The position numbers were made by a program, and so were the translations under genes. This document shows positions 8,901 to 19,445 of a stretch of DNA of 64,000 nt, piece after piece (the first letter of the stretch is position 1; the number at the start of each line of letters is the position of its first letter). The notes below the pieces were generated by a model, which worked only from the letters and a program-made list of their open reading frames with translations, made no database searches and was not told where the DNA came from. The stretch is from Vibrio sp. MedPE-SWchi (GTDB lineage: Bacteria > Pseudomonadota > Gammaproteobacteria > Enterobacterales > Vibrionaceae): contig MPDB01000009.1 of the NCBI GenBank assembly GCA_001874155.1, positions 25,757-89,756 of the forward strand, given 5' to 3'.

Positions 8901-10863
8901 TTCGGGTCAAAGCGATGTCACCGTGGCGGCCAGTGCTGGTATTGCTAATTTCGATTTATCCTATACCCAAGTCAGCAATATCACAGCGACAGCGGCAGCA
9001 ACAATAGATGGTGAGAATTACGATGATTCTGGAAGCTATGAGTTTGTCCCTTATTTATATGAGTTAAGTGCCAACCCTCTGCAAGTAATAGCTGGAAAGT
9101 CTCAATCTTTTACAATACGCCCAATGGAGTGCAGCTCTAATGGAAGCCCGATAAGCTCTACAGATTACACGGGCGTTAAGACGTTAGACTTATCTGCTGT
9201 TATTTATAGTTCTCCGAGTTCGCCTGCAAACAGCGCCGCTATTTCTTTGCTCAATTCCAATGATGATTGGGTTGACTCTCCTACTACAGGAACGGCTAAC
9301 TTCAGCACTAATTTCGAGTTAGTGAATGGAGAAGTGGTTGCATCATCTGGGCTTATCTATCCGGAATCGGGCGAAATATCGTATTCGCTTTCTGGCGAGC
9401 AGTGTATTAATGATGAAAATGGAGATCCAATCTGCAAAACGTTTAGTGGCAGCCAAACCGTTCAATCTAGGCCGTGGACTTTTGCAATATGCTCAGATGA
9501 TGATATTAGCGGTAATGCTACCGATTCCACGAGCACAAGATATCAGGCGTCTGGAACTTCTTTCGCGACAACTGTGAGGCCTATAATTTGGCAAGATGTC
9601 ACTGCAATCGATCCGATTGAAACGTCTGGTTACTGCAATGCTACTGTTACGCAAAACTTTTTTGTCACCGCAGCGCCAAGTGCCATCGTTGAAATGACTC
9701 ATCAAGTAGATACCCCATCAGGAGGGAGTGACGGAGCGCTCTCCGGTGTGTTGATTAGAAACCATAACGACAAATCCGCAGATGGTGATTATTACGACTT
9801 CGATGCTTTAAGTTGGGATGAAGTGGGGAGTGTTCGTTTGTTGGTGGATACACAATCGACGTATCTCGGTATGGACATCAACCAGGGATATAGAAATGTA
9901 GGGCGTTTTTATCCTGCTTTCTTTAACGTAATTGACACTCGCTGGGACTACCCTGGCTCAATGCCGCATGTGTATATGGGGCAACCATTTGATGGTGTAG
10001 AGTTCGATGTAGAAGCGTTAAACAACGCAGGAGAAGCCGTAGAAAACTATAGCAATAGTAATTATGCCGATAGTTTGCAGGCGCAATTTAATTTGTTCGA
10101 AGATAGCGGGTTCGCAACTCGTTTTGTTTCTCCTGATTTTTCTACCTACGATTGGAATTTAACGAGTGGAAGCTCACTAGGAACATTCACTAATGCTAAA
10201 GCAAATGATTGTTCCGATAGTATTTGTTGGGCTAAGCAGGTGAGCTTTGCTCCTGATGGCCCTTTCAATGCGGCAGAAGCCATTGAAGATTCAACCATCA
10301 CTATTGATGGAACAGTCTCAGTGACGAATATCGATCCTATTGCTTACACCACCGATGGTGCAGTTCTTACTGATCAACCGGATATCCGCTTCGGTCGAAT
10401 TAACCTAAATGATGTTGGTGGGAATCAAGGAGTCAACATTACGGTTCCATTGACGGTTGAATATTGGAATGGCAGTCGATTCATCGCCAATACCGATGAC
10501 AGCAGTACCAATTTTGATGGCACTGACTATTGCCATCAAGTGATTTGGTCAGACCTTACAGGTAATGCCATTCTCACAGGGAGCGACACTGTGGAGTTCG
10601 GCGAGTCACAAACACTTTCCGCCAGTCAAAACGCTTCGGCTCGTGAACAGATACGATATTGGCTAACGCTTCATAGCACCGATGGAACCAATAGTGAGAG
10701 TGACGATTGTAGTGGTGGTGATAATGGATTGTCATGGCTTCGTTACAATTGGGATGGGGAAGACTCAGATGAAGAAGATCCATCAACAGTTGTCACCTTT
10801 GGAATTCATCGTGGTAATGATCGGGTCATTTATCGAGGAGAATCAGGTTTAACGGGGCAGTAA
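5920..10863 (+). CDS. mshQ: MSHA biogenesis protein MshQ, very large exported adhesin-like protein
   Basis: A 1647-aa secreted protein at the end of the MSHA operon. The ATG at 5920 is placed by a GGAG at 5911-5914. It starts with a signal peptide (hydrophobic residues about 9-23, cleavage probably after VFA). The mature part is rich in Ser, Thr, Asp and Asn and is predicted beta-sandwich in character, with many paired cysteines (CDSKKC, CASMPC, CSGLSEC). I see an internal duplication: WG(S/T)LE near residues 45 and 755, each followed about 160-190 residues later by a G.ITTN.L...SG...G segment. The C-terminal third matches my memory of the MshQ-type DUF6701 region, not checked. Its role is unproven; surface or pilus-tip association is inferred. 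Confidence 0.85.
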   Translation: MFMKCMNNIVAWFVLILCSTYVFAEARFPVSDDNLPQTAAQTWGSLEPKVEIKSGTQITTLSGDQKLGYKKIETNKGSCDSKKCKTAEDIRLGENPNFNTPSDAITISINGNITLPRDGDAVGSVYEVSGETKLDGKTLTLTAPTTLYTGTFTVQSGANINPGGDPNNLVIITTGDATIQGSTVNAHIFSNQYLKIDGGIVNGTITTNELLIDASGTINGVNPAPSPATCAINGNNQDFAVEFDVVGSTSYQDVVFSGGNESDTLWYTQEEKSGSDYVFNEQSLATGQSYKLRVEVERGQGNSISRAHYYWVVNGSKVWQESKDADLKNGTITGTGVGLDALDCFEEDVSPPTYSNDAQFEFGTKQCASMPCTIDFTKDYNFAPLVFVMPTVDSVSPDDEKPATLFISSIPTSQSTSVIVNTAVASVDYADDDYIPPNTVAMTEISYLIIEPGVADFDGHEVIAGYVDTDITKSATDSDNGVAIVPFSDFGRQSDFDDPVVLHQIQTRNNGTQWQTSGKVYSNSESDRNQQVRLYLELSNTGSGNYNNERIAFLATDEEDGLLVQGYKIEFSKDFSKPRQGTNFPLNKACNDFEETDLEAIDGVIAKKQQRAGQDGGWTRRCQIDEDNFSVVIDEDSSDRTHVPEEIGYFAFESHELELDLCTYFPEPVQSWKNDGELNLRSSGITIEGWSEEFESAYLSGSELVVAFEGTENNNSEYHLAESCVTSQGTVDCVLKTGSTPPLADTPLSVAPTWGTLELTVSNDNFDSICSGLSECETETIGGQRVLTIKESLESLTVSAYGQSIQTVFEAKAGIYGISIEEYVSDGAVYSYFEANSSYTFGEFSYSGSGATFSVETGVVIIIEDSYSHSNAVPFYDVDGTRDLIFYGPDAELTFRAQDGSDVIAQILADKVEFTNLAIVRGAITTNNLIFNVSGSQVIGEGACLTPPPSSTYEIVLTPPIDIALTCDDISLIATVYKDGVVYSTYSGDVTLSVSGQSDVTVAASAGIANFDLSYTQVSNITATAAATIDGENYDDSGSYEFVPYLYELSANPLQVIAGKSQSFTIRPMECSSNGSPISSTDYTGVKTLDLSAVIYSSPSSPANSAAISLLNSNDDWVDSPTTGTANFSTNFELVNGEVVASSGLIYPESGEISYSLSGEQCINDENGDPICKTFSGSQTVQSRPWTFAICSDDDISGNATDSTSTRYQASGTSFATTVRPIIWQDVTAIDPIETSGYCNATVTQNFFVTAAPSAIVEMTHQVDTPSGGSDGALSGVLIRNHNDKSADGDYYDFDALSWDEVGSVRLLVDTQSTYLGMDINQGYRNVGRFYPAFFNVIDTRWDYPGSMPHVYMGQPFDGVEFDVEALNNAGEAVENYSNSNYADSLQAQFNLFEDSGFATRFVSPDFSTYDWNLTSGSSLGTFTNAKANDCSDSICWAKQVSFAPDGPFNAAEAIEDSTITIDGTVSVTNIDPIAYTTDGAVLTDQPDIRFGRINLNDVGGNQGVNITVPLTVEYWNGSRFIANTDDSSTNFDGTDYCHQVIWSDLTGNAILTGSDTVEFGESQTLSASQNASAREQIRYWLTLHSTDGTNSESDDCSGGDNGLSWLRYNWDGEDSDEEDPSTVVTFGIHRGNDRVIYRGESGLTGQ

Positions 10864-10932
10864 TTATCATCATTTCATGCGTTAAGTAAGGAAACTGTTA
10901 GAAATAGCGGATTTTGGTCCATGTTTATACCT

Positions 10933-10961
10933 CAATGCCTTGCCGATGTGGCAAGGCATTG
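10933..10961 (+). terminator. Hairpin terminator between mshQ and mreB
   Basis: Twelve-bp perfect stem (CAATGCCTTGCC / GGCAAGGCATTG) with loop GATGT, 70 bp after the mshQ stop. The T-run is weak, so efficiency is uncertain. It separates the MSHA and mre transcription units. Confidence 0.6.
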
Positions 10962-10971
10962 GTACATTTAG

Positions 10972-12057
<1,086 letters not shown>

Positions 12058-12134
12058 AACGTTTATTTGGTCTTAACGCACATCCTATTTTTGTAGCGTT
12101 AGACCAGTAAAGCGAAAATTAGGATCTCTATATC

Positions 12135-13022
12135 ATGAAGCCGATATTTGGCAGAGGGCCTTCACTTCAATTTCGCCTATTTTTAGCGGTTACTTTATCA
12201 GCCAGCCTTATGCTGGCTGATAGTCGTTTAGGTGCATTTTCAAGCGTCCGATATTTTTTAAATAGCTTAGTTGCTCCGATCCAGTACGCGGCGGATATGC
12301 CACGCGTTATGTTTGATGGCTTCTACGACAACTTCAATACTCGAACTGCCTTACTCGACTCTAGCCGAGTGCTGAAGAGAGAAGTTCTGAAACTAAAAAA
12401 TGATCTGTTACTTCTTGATCAATATAAAGAAGAGAACAACAGGTTACGAAAACTACTCGATTCCTCTTTTGTGCGTGATGAACGTAAGGTTGTTACTGAG
12501 GTAATGGCCGTCGATACCACACCGTACCGACGTCAGGTCGTGATCGATAAAGGCCGAATTGACGGCGTTTATGTCGGACAACCTGTGACCAATGAATTTG
12601 GTATTGTGGGTCAGGTAACGTTTGTTGCGGCGCATAACAGTCGAGTTCTTTTGCTAACCGACAGCAATAGCGCTATTCCGGTACAGGTTATACGCAATGA
12701 CATCCGCGTTATTGCATCAGGTACGGGTGACATTGACCATATTCAGCTAGAGCATATACCAACAAGTACCGATATCGTGGAAGGTGATCTTCTCGTGACA
12801 TCTGGCCTGGGTGGCGTGTACCCAGAAGGTTACCCAGTGGCCCATGTATCCAGTGTGGATCGAGATACCCAGCGTGAATTTGCCGCCATTAGTGCTGAAT
12901 TGGTGGTGGAATTTGATCGACTAAGATATCTGTTGTTGATTTGGCCGAATGAATCGAGAGTTGAAAAAGCAATGCAAGCGGATCCAGAAGAATTGGAAGA
13001 GGAGATAGATGATGGCCAATAG
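12135..13022 (+). CDS. mreC: Rod-shape-determining protein MreC
   Basis: Bitopic periplasmic scaffold (295 aa) linking MreB to the elongasome. It has a short cytoplasmic N-terminus, a transmembrane helix (about residues 13-33), a coiled-coil stretch (about 70-115, heptad-like LKREVLKLKNDLLLLDQYKEE) and the two beta domains with the conserved 'VV.DKG..DGV..GQPV....G.VGQV' pattern (about 135-165). The acidic C-terminal tail (EELEEEIDDGQ) overlaps mreD by 14 nt. Confidence 0.97.
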   Translation: MKPIFGRGPSLQFRLFLAVTLSASLMLADSRLGAFSSVRYFLNSLVAPIQYAADMPRVMFDGFYDNFNTRTALLDSSRVLKREVLKLKNDLLLLDQYKEENNRLRKLLDSSFVRDERKVVTEVMAVDTTPYRRQVVIDKGRIDGVYVGQPVTNEFGIVGQVTFVAAHNSRVLLLTDSNSAIPVQVIRNDIRVIASGTGDIDHIQLEHIPTSTDIVEGDLLVTSGLGGVYPEGYPVAHVSSVDRDTQREFAAISAELVVEFDRLRYLLLIWPNESRVEKAMQADPEELEEEIDDGQ

Positions 13023-13500
13023 AGTGCTCTCTAGTCGATTGGTGATCATGACGTCATTTCTGATTGCTCTTGTTCTGCAAACGATCCCTTGGCCGGGCAT
13101 GTTGGATCTTGTCCGACCCGCTTGGCTATTGTTGGTGTTGTGTTATTGGGTGCTCGCCTTACCTCATCGAGTGAATGTAGGGACAGCGCTCATCCTGGGA
13201 TTGCTCTGGGATCTGTTGCTCGGTTCAACATTGGGTATTCGGGGCATGATGCTCTCGATCATTATTTATGTGGTCGCCATCAACTTTCTCGTACTTAGAA
13301 ACATGGCGCTATGGCAGCAAGCGATCATTATTGCGCTGTTATCGATCGGCTTAGAAGGACTGATCTTTTTTGGCGAGTTTTTGATACAAGATATTGCGTT
13401 TAATCCCCTCTCATTGTGGAGCGGTCTGATAAACTGCATATTGTGGCCATGGATGTTCCTATTAATGCGTCGAGTCCGACGCCACTGGCAAATAAAATAA
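13009..13500 (+). CDS. mreD: Rod-shape-determining protein MreD
   Basis: Polytopic inner-membrane elongasome component (163 aa) with about five to six hydrophobic segments. Two adjacent ATGs (13009 and 13012) follow a GAGGAG site within mreC; MANRVLSSR from 13012 is equally possible. Contains the typical MreD patch 'LILGLLWDLLLGSTLGIRG' (about residues 62-80). Overlaps mreC by 14 nt, and its stop overlaps the maf start (TAATG). Confidence 0.95.
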   Translation: MMANRVLSSRLVIMTSFLIALVLQTIPWPGMLDLVRPAWLLLVLCYWVLALPHRVNVGTALILGLLWDLLLGSTLGIRGMMLSIIIYVVAINFLVLRNMALWQQAIIIALLSIGLEGLIFFGEFLIQDIAFNPLSLWSGLINCILWPWMFLLMRRVRRHWQIK

Positions 13501-14063
13501 TGAAATCACCGTTGGTATTAGCGTCTGGTTCGCCAAGGCGCAAAGAGCTGTTGTCTCAACTAGGCTATGATTTTCAAGTGATCGTTACTGACGTTGAAGA
13601 AAAATGTTTAGCTGACGAATCACCAGAACAATATGTTAAGCGACTCTCATTTGATAAAGCGAGAGCAGGACTTTCAAGCCTTGAGGGCAAAAGTATTGTA
13701 TTAGGCTCTGATACCATCGTTGTTATTGGCAATAATGTATTAGAAAAGCCTCAGGATCTGGCCGATGCAAAACAGATGCTCATGCAGCTTTCCGATAGCT
13801 GCCATCAAGTGCTAACTGCGGTGACGGTAATATCAGAACAAAAACATCATTCGGTTGTTGTGTCGACCAATGTGTGGTTTAAGCCTTTGTCGGAAAAAGA
13901 AATAGAACAATATTGGCAAACTGGTGAACCATGCGATAAAGCGGGCAGCTATGGCATTCAAGGGCTAGGAGGTCGATTCGTTACGCGAATTGAAGGAAGC
14001 TACTTTGCTGTGGTTGGATTGCCACTTTATGAAACAGACCAACTACTGCGCGAATTCTTATAA
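13500..14063 (+). CDS. maf: Maf-family nucleotide pyrophosphatase (YhdE type)
   Basis: House-cleaning NTP pyrophosphatase; YhdE-subgroup members hydrolyse dTTP/UTP and modified derivatives. 187 aa from the ATG at 13500, which overlaps the mreD stop (TAATG). Upstream in-frame starts would only extend into mreD. Motifs: LVLASGSPRRKELLSQLG at the N-terminus (substrate loop), SFDKARAG near 58, the GSDTIVV motif near 75-81, and DKAGSYGIQGLGG near 147-159. The DKAGSYGIQG motif fits the YhdE rather than the YceF subgroup. Confidence 0.93.
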   Translation: MKSPLVLASGSPRRKELLSQLGYDFQVIVTDVEEKCLADESPEQYVKRLSFDKARAGLSSLEGKSIVLGSDTIVVIGNNVLEKPQDLADAKQMLMQLSDSCHQVLTAVTVISEQKHHSVVVSTNVWFKPLSEKEIEQYWQTGEPCDKAGSYGIQGLGGRFVTRIEGSYFAVVGLPLYETDQLLREFL

Positions 14064-14085
14064 TTATAATTTTTGAGGTGCGCTC

Positions 14086-15555
14086 ATGAGTGCAGAATTA
14101 CTGTTAAACATCACGCCAAGTGAAACCCGAGTGGCGATGATCGAAGGTGGAATCTTACAAGAGATCCACATTGAACGTGAAGCAAAGCGCGGCATTGTTG
14201 GTAACATCTACAAAGGCAAAGTGAGCCGAGTGCTACCTGGCATGCAAGCTGCTTTTGTTGATATTGGCTTGGATAAGGCTGCCTTCCTGCACGCATCTGA
14301 TATCGTACCTCACACTGAATGCGTTGCTGAAAATGAGAAACAGCAATTTCAAGTTAGAGATATCTCTGAGTTGGTTCGCCAGGGCCAAGATATCGTCGTA
14401 CAGGTCGTGAAAGATCCACTGGGCACCAAAGGTGCTCGCCTCACCACAGACATTACTTTGCCATCTCGTTACCTGGTTTTCATGCCTGGGGCTAGCCACG
14501 TCGGAGTTTCTCAACGTATTGAGAGCGAAAAAGAACGTAACCGTTTAAAGAAAGTCGTTGCTGATTACTGTGATGAGCATGGCGGGTTTATTATTCGCAC
14601 TGCTGCCGAAGGCGCTGACGAGAAAGAGTTGTCTCAAGACGCTGCTTTCTTAAAGCGTTTGTGGTCGAAGATTTCTGAGCGACGAGCAAAGTACAAAACC
14701 CGCAGTACACTTTATGGTGAGCTAGGGTTAGCCCAGCGAATCATACGTGACTTTGTGGGTACTGAACTTGATAACATCATGATCGATTCTCGCCTTGAGT
14801 ATGAAAGCATGCTCGAGTTCACCAGCGAATATGTCCCTGAATTAACAGATAAAGTTGAGCTTTATGAAGGGGATAAGCCTATCTTTGATATGTACGATAC
14901 TGAGAACGAAATTCAACGTTCTTTGGATCGTAAAGTGGTATTAAAGTCGGGCGGCTATCTGATCATCGATCAAACCGAGGCAATGACGACTGTCGATATT
15001 AATACCGGAGCCTTCGTTGGGCGTCGAAACCTTGAAGAGACCATCTTCAATACCAATATCGAAGCCACTCAAGCTATTGCACGACAGCTTAGGTTAAGAA
15101 ATCTAGGCGGTATTATCATTATCGACTTTATCGATATGATTTCCGAAGAACACCGTAAGCGAGTGCTTACCTCGTTAGACAACGCTCTGAGCAAAGATCG
15201 CGTAAAAACCAACATCAACGGGTTTACTCAGCTTGGTTTGGTTGAGATGACGCGTAAACGAACGCGCGAAAGTATTGAGCACATATTGTGCGCGAGCTGT
15301 CCTGCGTGTGAAGGACGAGGCAGCGTGAAAACCGTGGCGACAGTGTGCTTTGAAATATTGCGTGAAATTACCCGGGTTAACCGAGCTTATGATGCCGACA
15401 AGTTTGTTGTGTATGCATCGCCAGCGGTTGCTGAGTCGTTGGAAGATGATGAATCACACGCCATGGCTGAGCTTGAAGTGTTTATAGGCAAAGAGGTTCG
15501 CATCCAAGTCGAGCCACTGTATGTTCAAGAGCAATTTGATGTCGTCATGATGTAA
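14086..15555 (+). CDS. rng: Ribonuclease G
   Basis: Endoribonuclease (489 aa) that matures the 16S rRNA 5' end and degrades some mRNAs. N-terminal S1 domain (about 35-125, GNIYKGKVSRVLPGMQAAFVDIG), 5'-sensor region, and DNase I-like catalytic domain with metal-binding aspartates in TVDINTGAF (D303) and IIIIDFIDM (D346). CASCPACEGRG near 405 is the zinc-link type CxxC of the RNase E/G family. Length and absence of a C-terminal scaffold distinguish it from RNase E. GAGG lies 7 bp before the ATG. Confidence 0.96.
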   Translation: MSAELLLNITPSETRVAMIEGGILQEIHIEREAKRGIVGNIYKGKVSRVLPGMQAAFVDIGLDKAAFLHASDIVPHTECVAENEKQQFQVRDISELVRQGQDIVVQVVKDPLGTKGARLTTDITLPSRYLVFMPGASHVGVSQRIESEKERNRLKKVVADYCDEHGGFIIRTAAEGADEKELSQDAAFLKRLWSKISERRAKYKTRSTLYGELGLAQRIIRDFVGTELDNIMIDSRLEYESMLEFTSEYVPELTDKVELYEGDKPIFDMYDTENEIQRSLDRKVVLKSGGYLIIDQTEAMTTVDINTGAFVGRRNLEETIFNTNIEATQAIARQLRLRNLGGIIIIDFIDMISEEHRKRVLTSLDNALSKDRVKTNINGFTQLGLVEMTRKRTRESIEHILCASCPACEGRGSVKTVATVCFEILREITRVNRAYDADKFVVYASPAVAESLEDDESHAMAELEVFIGKEVRIQVEPLYVQEQFDVVMM

Positions 15556-15565
15556 TGGATCTCTT

Positions 15566-18500
15566 GTGAACTCAGCTTTAGTGCGATTACTACGTTTATC
15601 TTTATACCTGCTCGTTACCTTGCTTGTCTCACTGGCAATCTTGGTGACGAGTTTGCGCATCGCGCTACCTAAACTCAATCACTTTCAAGATGACATTCAA
15701 TCTTGGGTGAGCCAAAGTGCTGACATAGAGTTCAAGATAGACGGCGTAAAGGGCTTTTGGCGCAACACTCATCCTTCAATCGCTTTACAAGGCCTTGCGG
15801 CCGACCTTCCTGATAATTCGAATATTCACCTTTCAGCGCAAACGCTAGAGGTGGAATTTGATCTCATACAATCCTTGCTCCAATTACAGCCTATTGTAAC
15901 CGATTTAACGGTCGATCAATTTAAGCTCGATATACGTTCAGTGAATCTGTTTGAATCAAATGATGAGACGTTAGAGAACGTTCCAGAGCATGATAACTCC
16001 GTGATCTCAAAGCTAGATAGACTGCTACTGCGCCAGCTTGATGATTTTACCATGACCGACTCGTGGATTATCTATCAAGCCGTGGACGGTGGTACTCGAC
16101 AGCTCGATATCGACAGGCTTCGTTGGCTTAACCAAGGAAACCAGCACAAAGCGGAAGGGACAATCAGTATTGCGGACACGGCGTTTAACTCCTTGCAAGT
16201 AAGCGCTAACTTTTACGATCATGGCTCACTGCAAGATGTCTCGGGAGAGTTTTTTGTCGCGGCTGACAATATTCGAGTCACCCCGTGGATTCCGGCTGAA
16301 ATACAAGAAAAGACCGGCATTGAGAAGGGACTAGTGAGTTTTAGTAGCTGGGTTACCCTTGATCATTCTCGCCCAATTGATGCGTATGTCGACATTAACC
16401 CCTCTGAGCTGGTTTGGAATGACAGTGAAGAGCACCTGTTAATGCTTGAGTCTGGCATCATCAAATTGTTGCCAAGTGAGAATGGCTGGGTAGTGAATGG
16501 TCACTCACTTAAAATAAGAACCGATGAAATTGAATGGCCAGAGCTAGATATTGCCTTCGAATGGCAACCGAGCGAATGGCGATTGAACCTGTCTCACTTA
16601 GACCTCGTTGCACTGAGACCTTTAGTGGGAATGGTGCCGGATTTTGATGAGAGCGCTAACCTTATCGAAGAGTTTGATTTTACGGGGCAGCTGGAAGACA
16701 TTCGAGTATCGAAAGGCTCTGACATTGAATCGTTAAGATACTCGGCAGAATTGAACGAAGCGGGCATGGCGCAATGGGGACTACTTCCTGAAGTGCATCA
16801 TGCTGCTATCTCTATTTCTGGGAACACAGAGCAAGCTAAAGCTTCTGTGTCTTTGATTGATGATGTTCTTCCATATGGGGATGTATTCCAAGCGCCTTTG
16901 AATATTCGACAAGGCCAAGTGGATATCGTTTGGCAGAATACGCAAGACGGTTGGTCATTGTGGGCGGACAAAGTCACTGCCGCGACTCCTGACTTGCAGG
17001 TGTTGGGCGCTTTTCGTCTAGATTTTCCTGAAGGACGCAGCCCATTTCTCTCTTTTTATGCTGAGGCCGATTTATATAACGCTAGCCAAACATGGCGTTA
17101 CCTTCCGACGTTAGCACTAGGGCAAAGCCTGACAGATTACTTATCAACGGCAATCCAAGCGGGTAAGGTCAGCACCTCCAAATTGTTGTGGTACGGCGAG
17201 CTAGGCAATTTCCCGTATCAAGATAACAACGGCATGTTTCAAGCACTTGTCGGATTAAGAGAAGCGAAATTTAGCTTTGATACGGCTTGGCCACCAATTA
17301 CCGATTTACAGCTTAACCTGCTTTTTGAAAACGACGCGATGTACCTTGATTCACGTGACGCGACCTTGATGGACGTGCACGGGAAACGCATTACAGGGCG
17401 CATCCCTAAATTGGCCAGTGATGGTCATATCGAAATTGAAGCGAGTGCTATCGGACAAGGAAACGCCGTTCGTGATTACATGACTTCATCGCCATTGGTC
17501 GACTCGGTGGGAGCCGCGCTGACTGCGATTCAAATTGATGGTGAAGTGAACTCTGAGTTTGAACTCTACATTCCATTCCACGATGGAGAAGAAGCTCGAG
17601 CGTGGGGCTTTGCCGATCTCTCTGATAATCATGTTGAGATTGATGCGCCGCCAATGACGCTAGAGAATGTGAGCGGCCGAATTGAGTTTGATAACGATGT
17701 TGTTAAAGCGGCTGGGTTGTCTGCGAATCTATTAAAGCAGCCATTGTCTTTGGACTTTTCTGGTGAAAACTCGGGGTCAGGTTACGCCGTTGGTATTGAC
17801 CTACTCGGTGATTGGGACATTGATCCTTTAGCGCCTTATATTGGCGAGCGTTGGACACAAGATATTTCAGGGCACGCGCCTTGGCAGTCTTCTATTAACA
17901 TTCAACTTAATGATGTTGGCTTCACCTATCAAATTGATCTGAATGCCGATATGAAGATGGTCCAGAGTGATTACCCTTATCCGCTCGGCAAGCCGCTGCA
18001 AAAGAAAGGTCAAGCTCGCTTACAAGCATCGGGGAATCAAGAATCAATCAGTGCTCGCTTGTTATTGCCTCGAGCAAAATACCAAGCTGAAATTGATATC
18101 CGTCCTGAAACGCCTGTGATCACAGCAACAAACCTCGTCGTGGGTAATGGCAGTTTCAAAATCAGCCCTGTTGTTGGCCACCATGCTCAAATTAGGACGC
18201 AAAAATTTGACTTAGACAACTGGCTTGAAATCTCGAGCCGTCCTGTTCCTAAGAACAAAGCCGTACTCGACGAACTCAACACGCCAACCATTCCAATGCC
18301 GCAGCGGATCAATATCAATGTGGCCGATCTAACACTGGCGGGCATTGAGTGGCACGATGTCGATTTTTCCGCACGTCGAAAAAACTTAGGGTGGTATTTT
18401 GAGCTAGAGAGTCAAGAGGCGAGCGGCGAAGCAAGTTATATCGAGCCTTATGATCTCTCGGTTTCGCTTGATCGTTTGCATGTTTATATCCCAGCTTTAG

Positions 18501-19441
18501 ATGAGCTAGAAGAGGACCAATCGTTCTTAACGGTTGACTCGGAGCCAGAAGCGTTGATTTCGAGCTTTGATCGCACATTCCACCAAAGCATGCCAAACTT
18601 AACCTTAGCTATCGATGACTTTTGGCTTCAAGGTTATAAGGTCGGTAAGGTCAATGTCGATTTAGTTCGTCAAGGAAACAAACTTGAATGGAAAGACATC
18701 TCAATGACCAGTGGCGCCAATAAACTCGCCATCAATGGGGCTTGGACACTCACAGACACTGAGAGCTTTACCGAATACAACATGGAACTGAGCGGTGATA
18801 ACAATAGCGATCTAATGGAGCGTTTTGGTGTGAGCTCCGGTATACAGCGTGCACCGTTTGATTTGTCGGCGCAGATGAAGTGGAATGGCGCACCTTGGTC
18901 TATGCAGGTGGATTCCTTAGAAGGCAATGTGAAGAGCCGACTAGGGAAAGGGATCGTCTCTGATGTGAGTGGTGCCGCCCGTTTGCTTGGCCTATTCAGT
19001 TTAGACTCCATTATCCGCAAGATGCAGCTCGATTTTACTGACGTTTTTGATAAAGGGATGGCCTTTAACTCTATCACTGGTACGGGCAAAGTCCGTGACG
19101 GTATCTTTGTCACTAACGATATAAAGATGGATGCGGTGGCGGGTGAGATGACAATTAAAGGGCTGGCTAATCTCAATGATCGAACGGTCGATGCGGAAGT
19201 GAACTTTGTCCCTGACATTACTTCAGGAATCCCAGTTTTAACCGCGTTTGCGGTCACCCCGCAGACAGCCATTTACGTATTGGCGATCACCACGGTTATT
19301 TCACCGGTGGTAGAAGTCTTTACCCAAGTTAACTATGCCGTCAAAGGCCCGTTAGATTCGCCAACCGTTAGTGAGCTTTCTAGGCGAAAAGGGGAGTTTA
19401 AACTGCCCGAGAAGTTGATTGAAGAGGCAAAATCGGAGTAA
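15566..19441 (+). CDS. yhdP: YhdP family AsmA-like inter-membrane phospholipid transport protein
   Basis: A 1291-aa inner-membrane-anchored periplasmic protein. One N-terminal transmembrane helix (about 10-32) is followed by a long repeating beta-groove (RBG) body. The YhdP/TIGR02099 pattern is clear at the N-terminal 'W....IEF.IDGVKGFWRNTHPSIAL' and the C-terminal 'PQTAIYVLAITTVISPVVEVFTQVNY' in pieces. In E. coli YhdP, with TamB and YdbH, moves phospholipids to the outer membrane. The start is GTG at 15566, 10 bp after rng; the nearby ATG at 15554 is out of frame and closes at once. It overlaps no gene downstream; the amidase gene starts 5 bp later. Confidence 0.93.
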   Translation: MNSALVRLLRLSLYLLVTLLVSLAILVTSLRIALPKLNHFQDDIQSWVSQSADIEFKIDGVKGFWRNTHPSIALQGLAADLPDNSNIHLSAQTLEVEFDLIQSLLQLQPIVTDLTVDQFKLDIRSVNLFESNDETLENVPEHDNSVISKLDRLLLRQLDDFTMTDSWIIYQAVDGGTRQLDIDRLRWLNQGNQHKAEGTISIADTAFNSLQVSANFYDHGSLQDVSGEFFVAADNIRVTPWIPAEIQEKTGIEKGLVSFSSWVTLDHSRPIDAYVDINPSELVWNDSEEHLLMLESGIIKLLPSENGWVVNGHSLKIRTDEIEWPELDIAFEWQPSEWRLNLSHLDLVALRPLVGMVPDFDESANLIEEFDFTGQLEDIRVSKGSDIESLRYSAELNEAGMAQWGLLPEVHHAAISISGNTEQAKASVSLIDDVLPYGDVFQAPLNIRQGQVDIVWQNTQDGWSLWADKVTAATPDLQVLGAFRLDFPEGRSPFLSFYAEADLYNASQTWRYLPTLALGQSLTDYLSTAIQAGKVSTSKLLWYGELGNFPYQDNNGMFQALVGLREAKFSFDTAWPPITDLQLNLLFENDAMYLDSRDATLMDVHGKRITGRIPKLASDGHIEIEASAIGQGNAVRDYMTSSPLVDSVGAALTAIQIDGEVNSEFELYIPFHDGEEARAWGFADLSDNHVEIDAPPMTLENVSGRIEFDNDVVKAAGLSANLLKQPLSLDFSGENSGSGYAVGIDLLGDWDIDPLAPYIGERWTQDISGHAPWQSSINIQLNDVGFTYQIDLNADMKMVQSDYPYPLGKPLQKKGQARLQASGNQESISARLLLPRAKYQAEIDIRPETPVITATNLVVGNGSFKISPVVGHHAQIRTQKFDLDNWLEISSRPVPKNKAVLDELNTPTIPMPQRININVADLTLAGIEWHDVDFSARRKNLGWYFELESQEASGEASYIEPYDLSVSLDRLHVYIPALDELEEDQSFLTVDSEPEALISSFDRTFHQSMPNLTLAIDDFWLQGYKVGKVNVDLVRQGNKLEWKDISMTSGANKLAINGAWTLTDTESFTEYNMELSGDNNSDLMERFGVSSGIQRAPFDLSAQMKWNGAPWSMQVDSLEGNVKSRLGKGIVSDVSGAARLLGLFSLDSIIRKMQLDFTDVFDKGMAFNSITGTGKVRDGIFVTNDIKMDAVAGEMTIKGLANLNDRTVDAEVNFVPDITSGIPVLTAFAVTPQTAIYVLAITTVISPVVEVFTQVNYAVKGPLDSPTVSELSRRKGEFKLPEKLIEEAKSE

Positions 19442-19445
19442 ACAC

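Noticed and set aside
18670..19272. 200-aa open frame on the reverse strand inside yhdP
   Set aside because: Fully antisense to a well-supported gene, Ser/Thr/Ile-rich shadow composition, no ribosome site.
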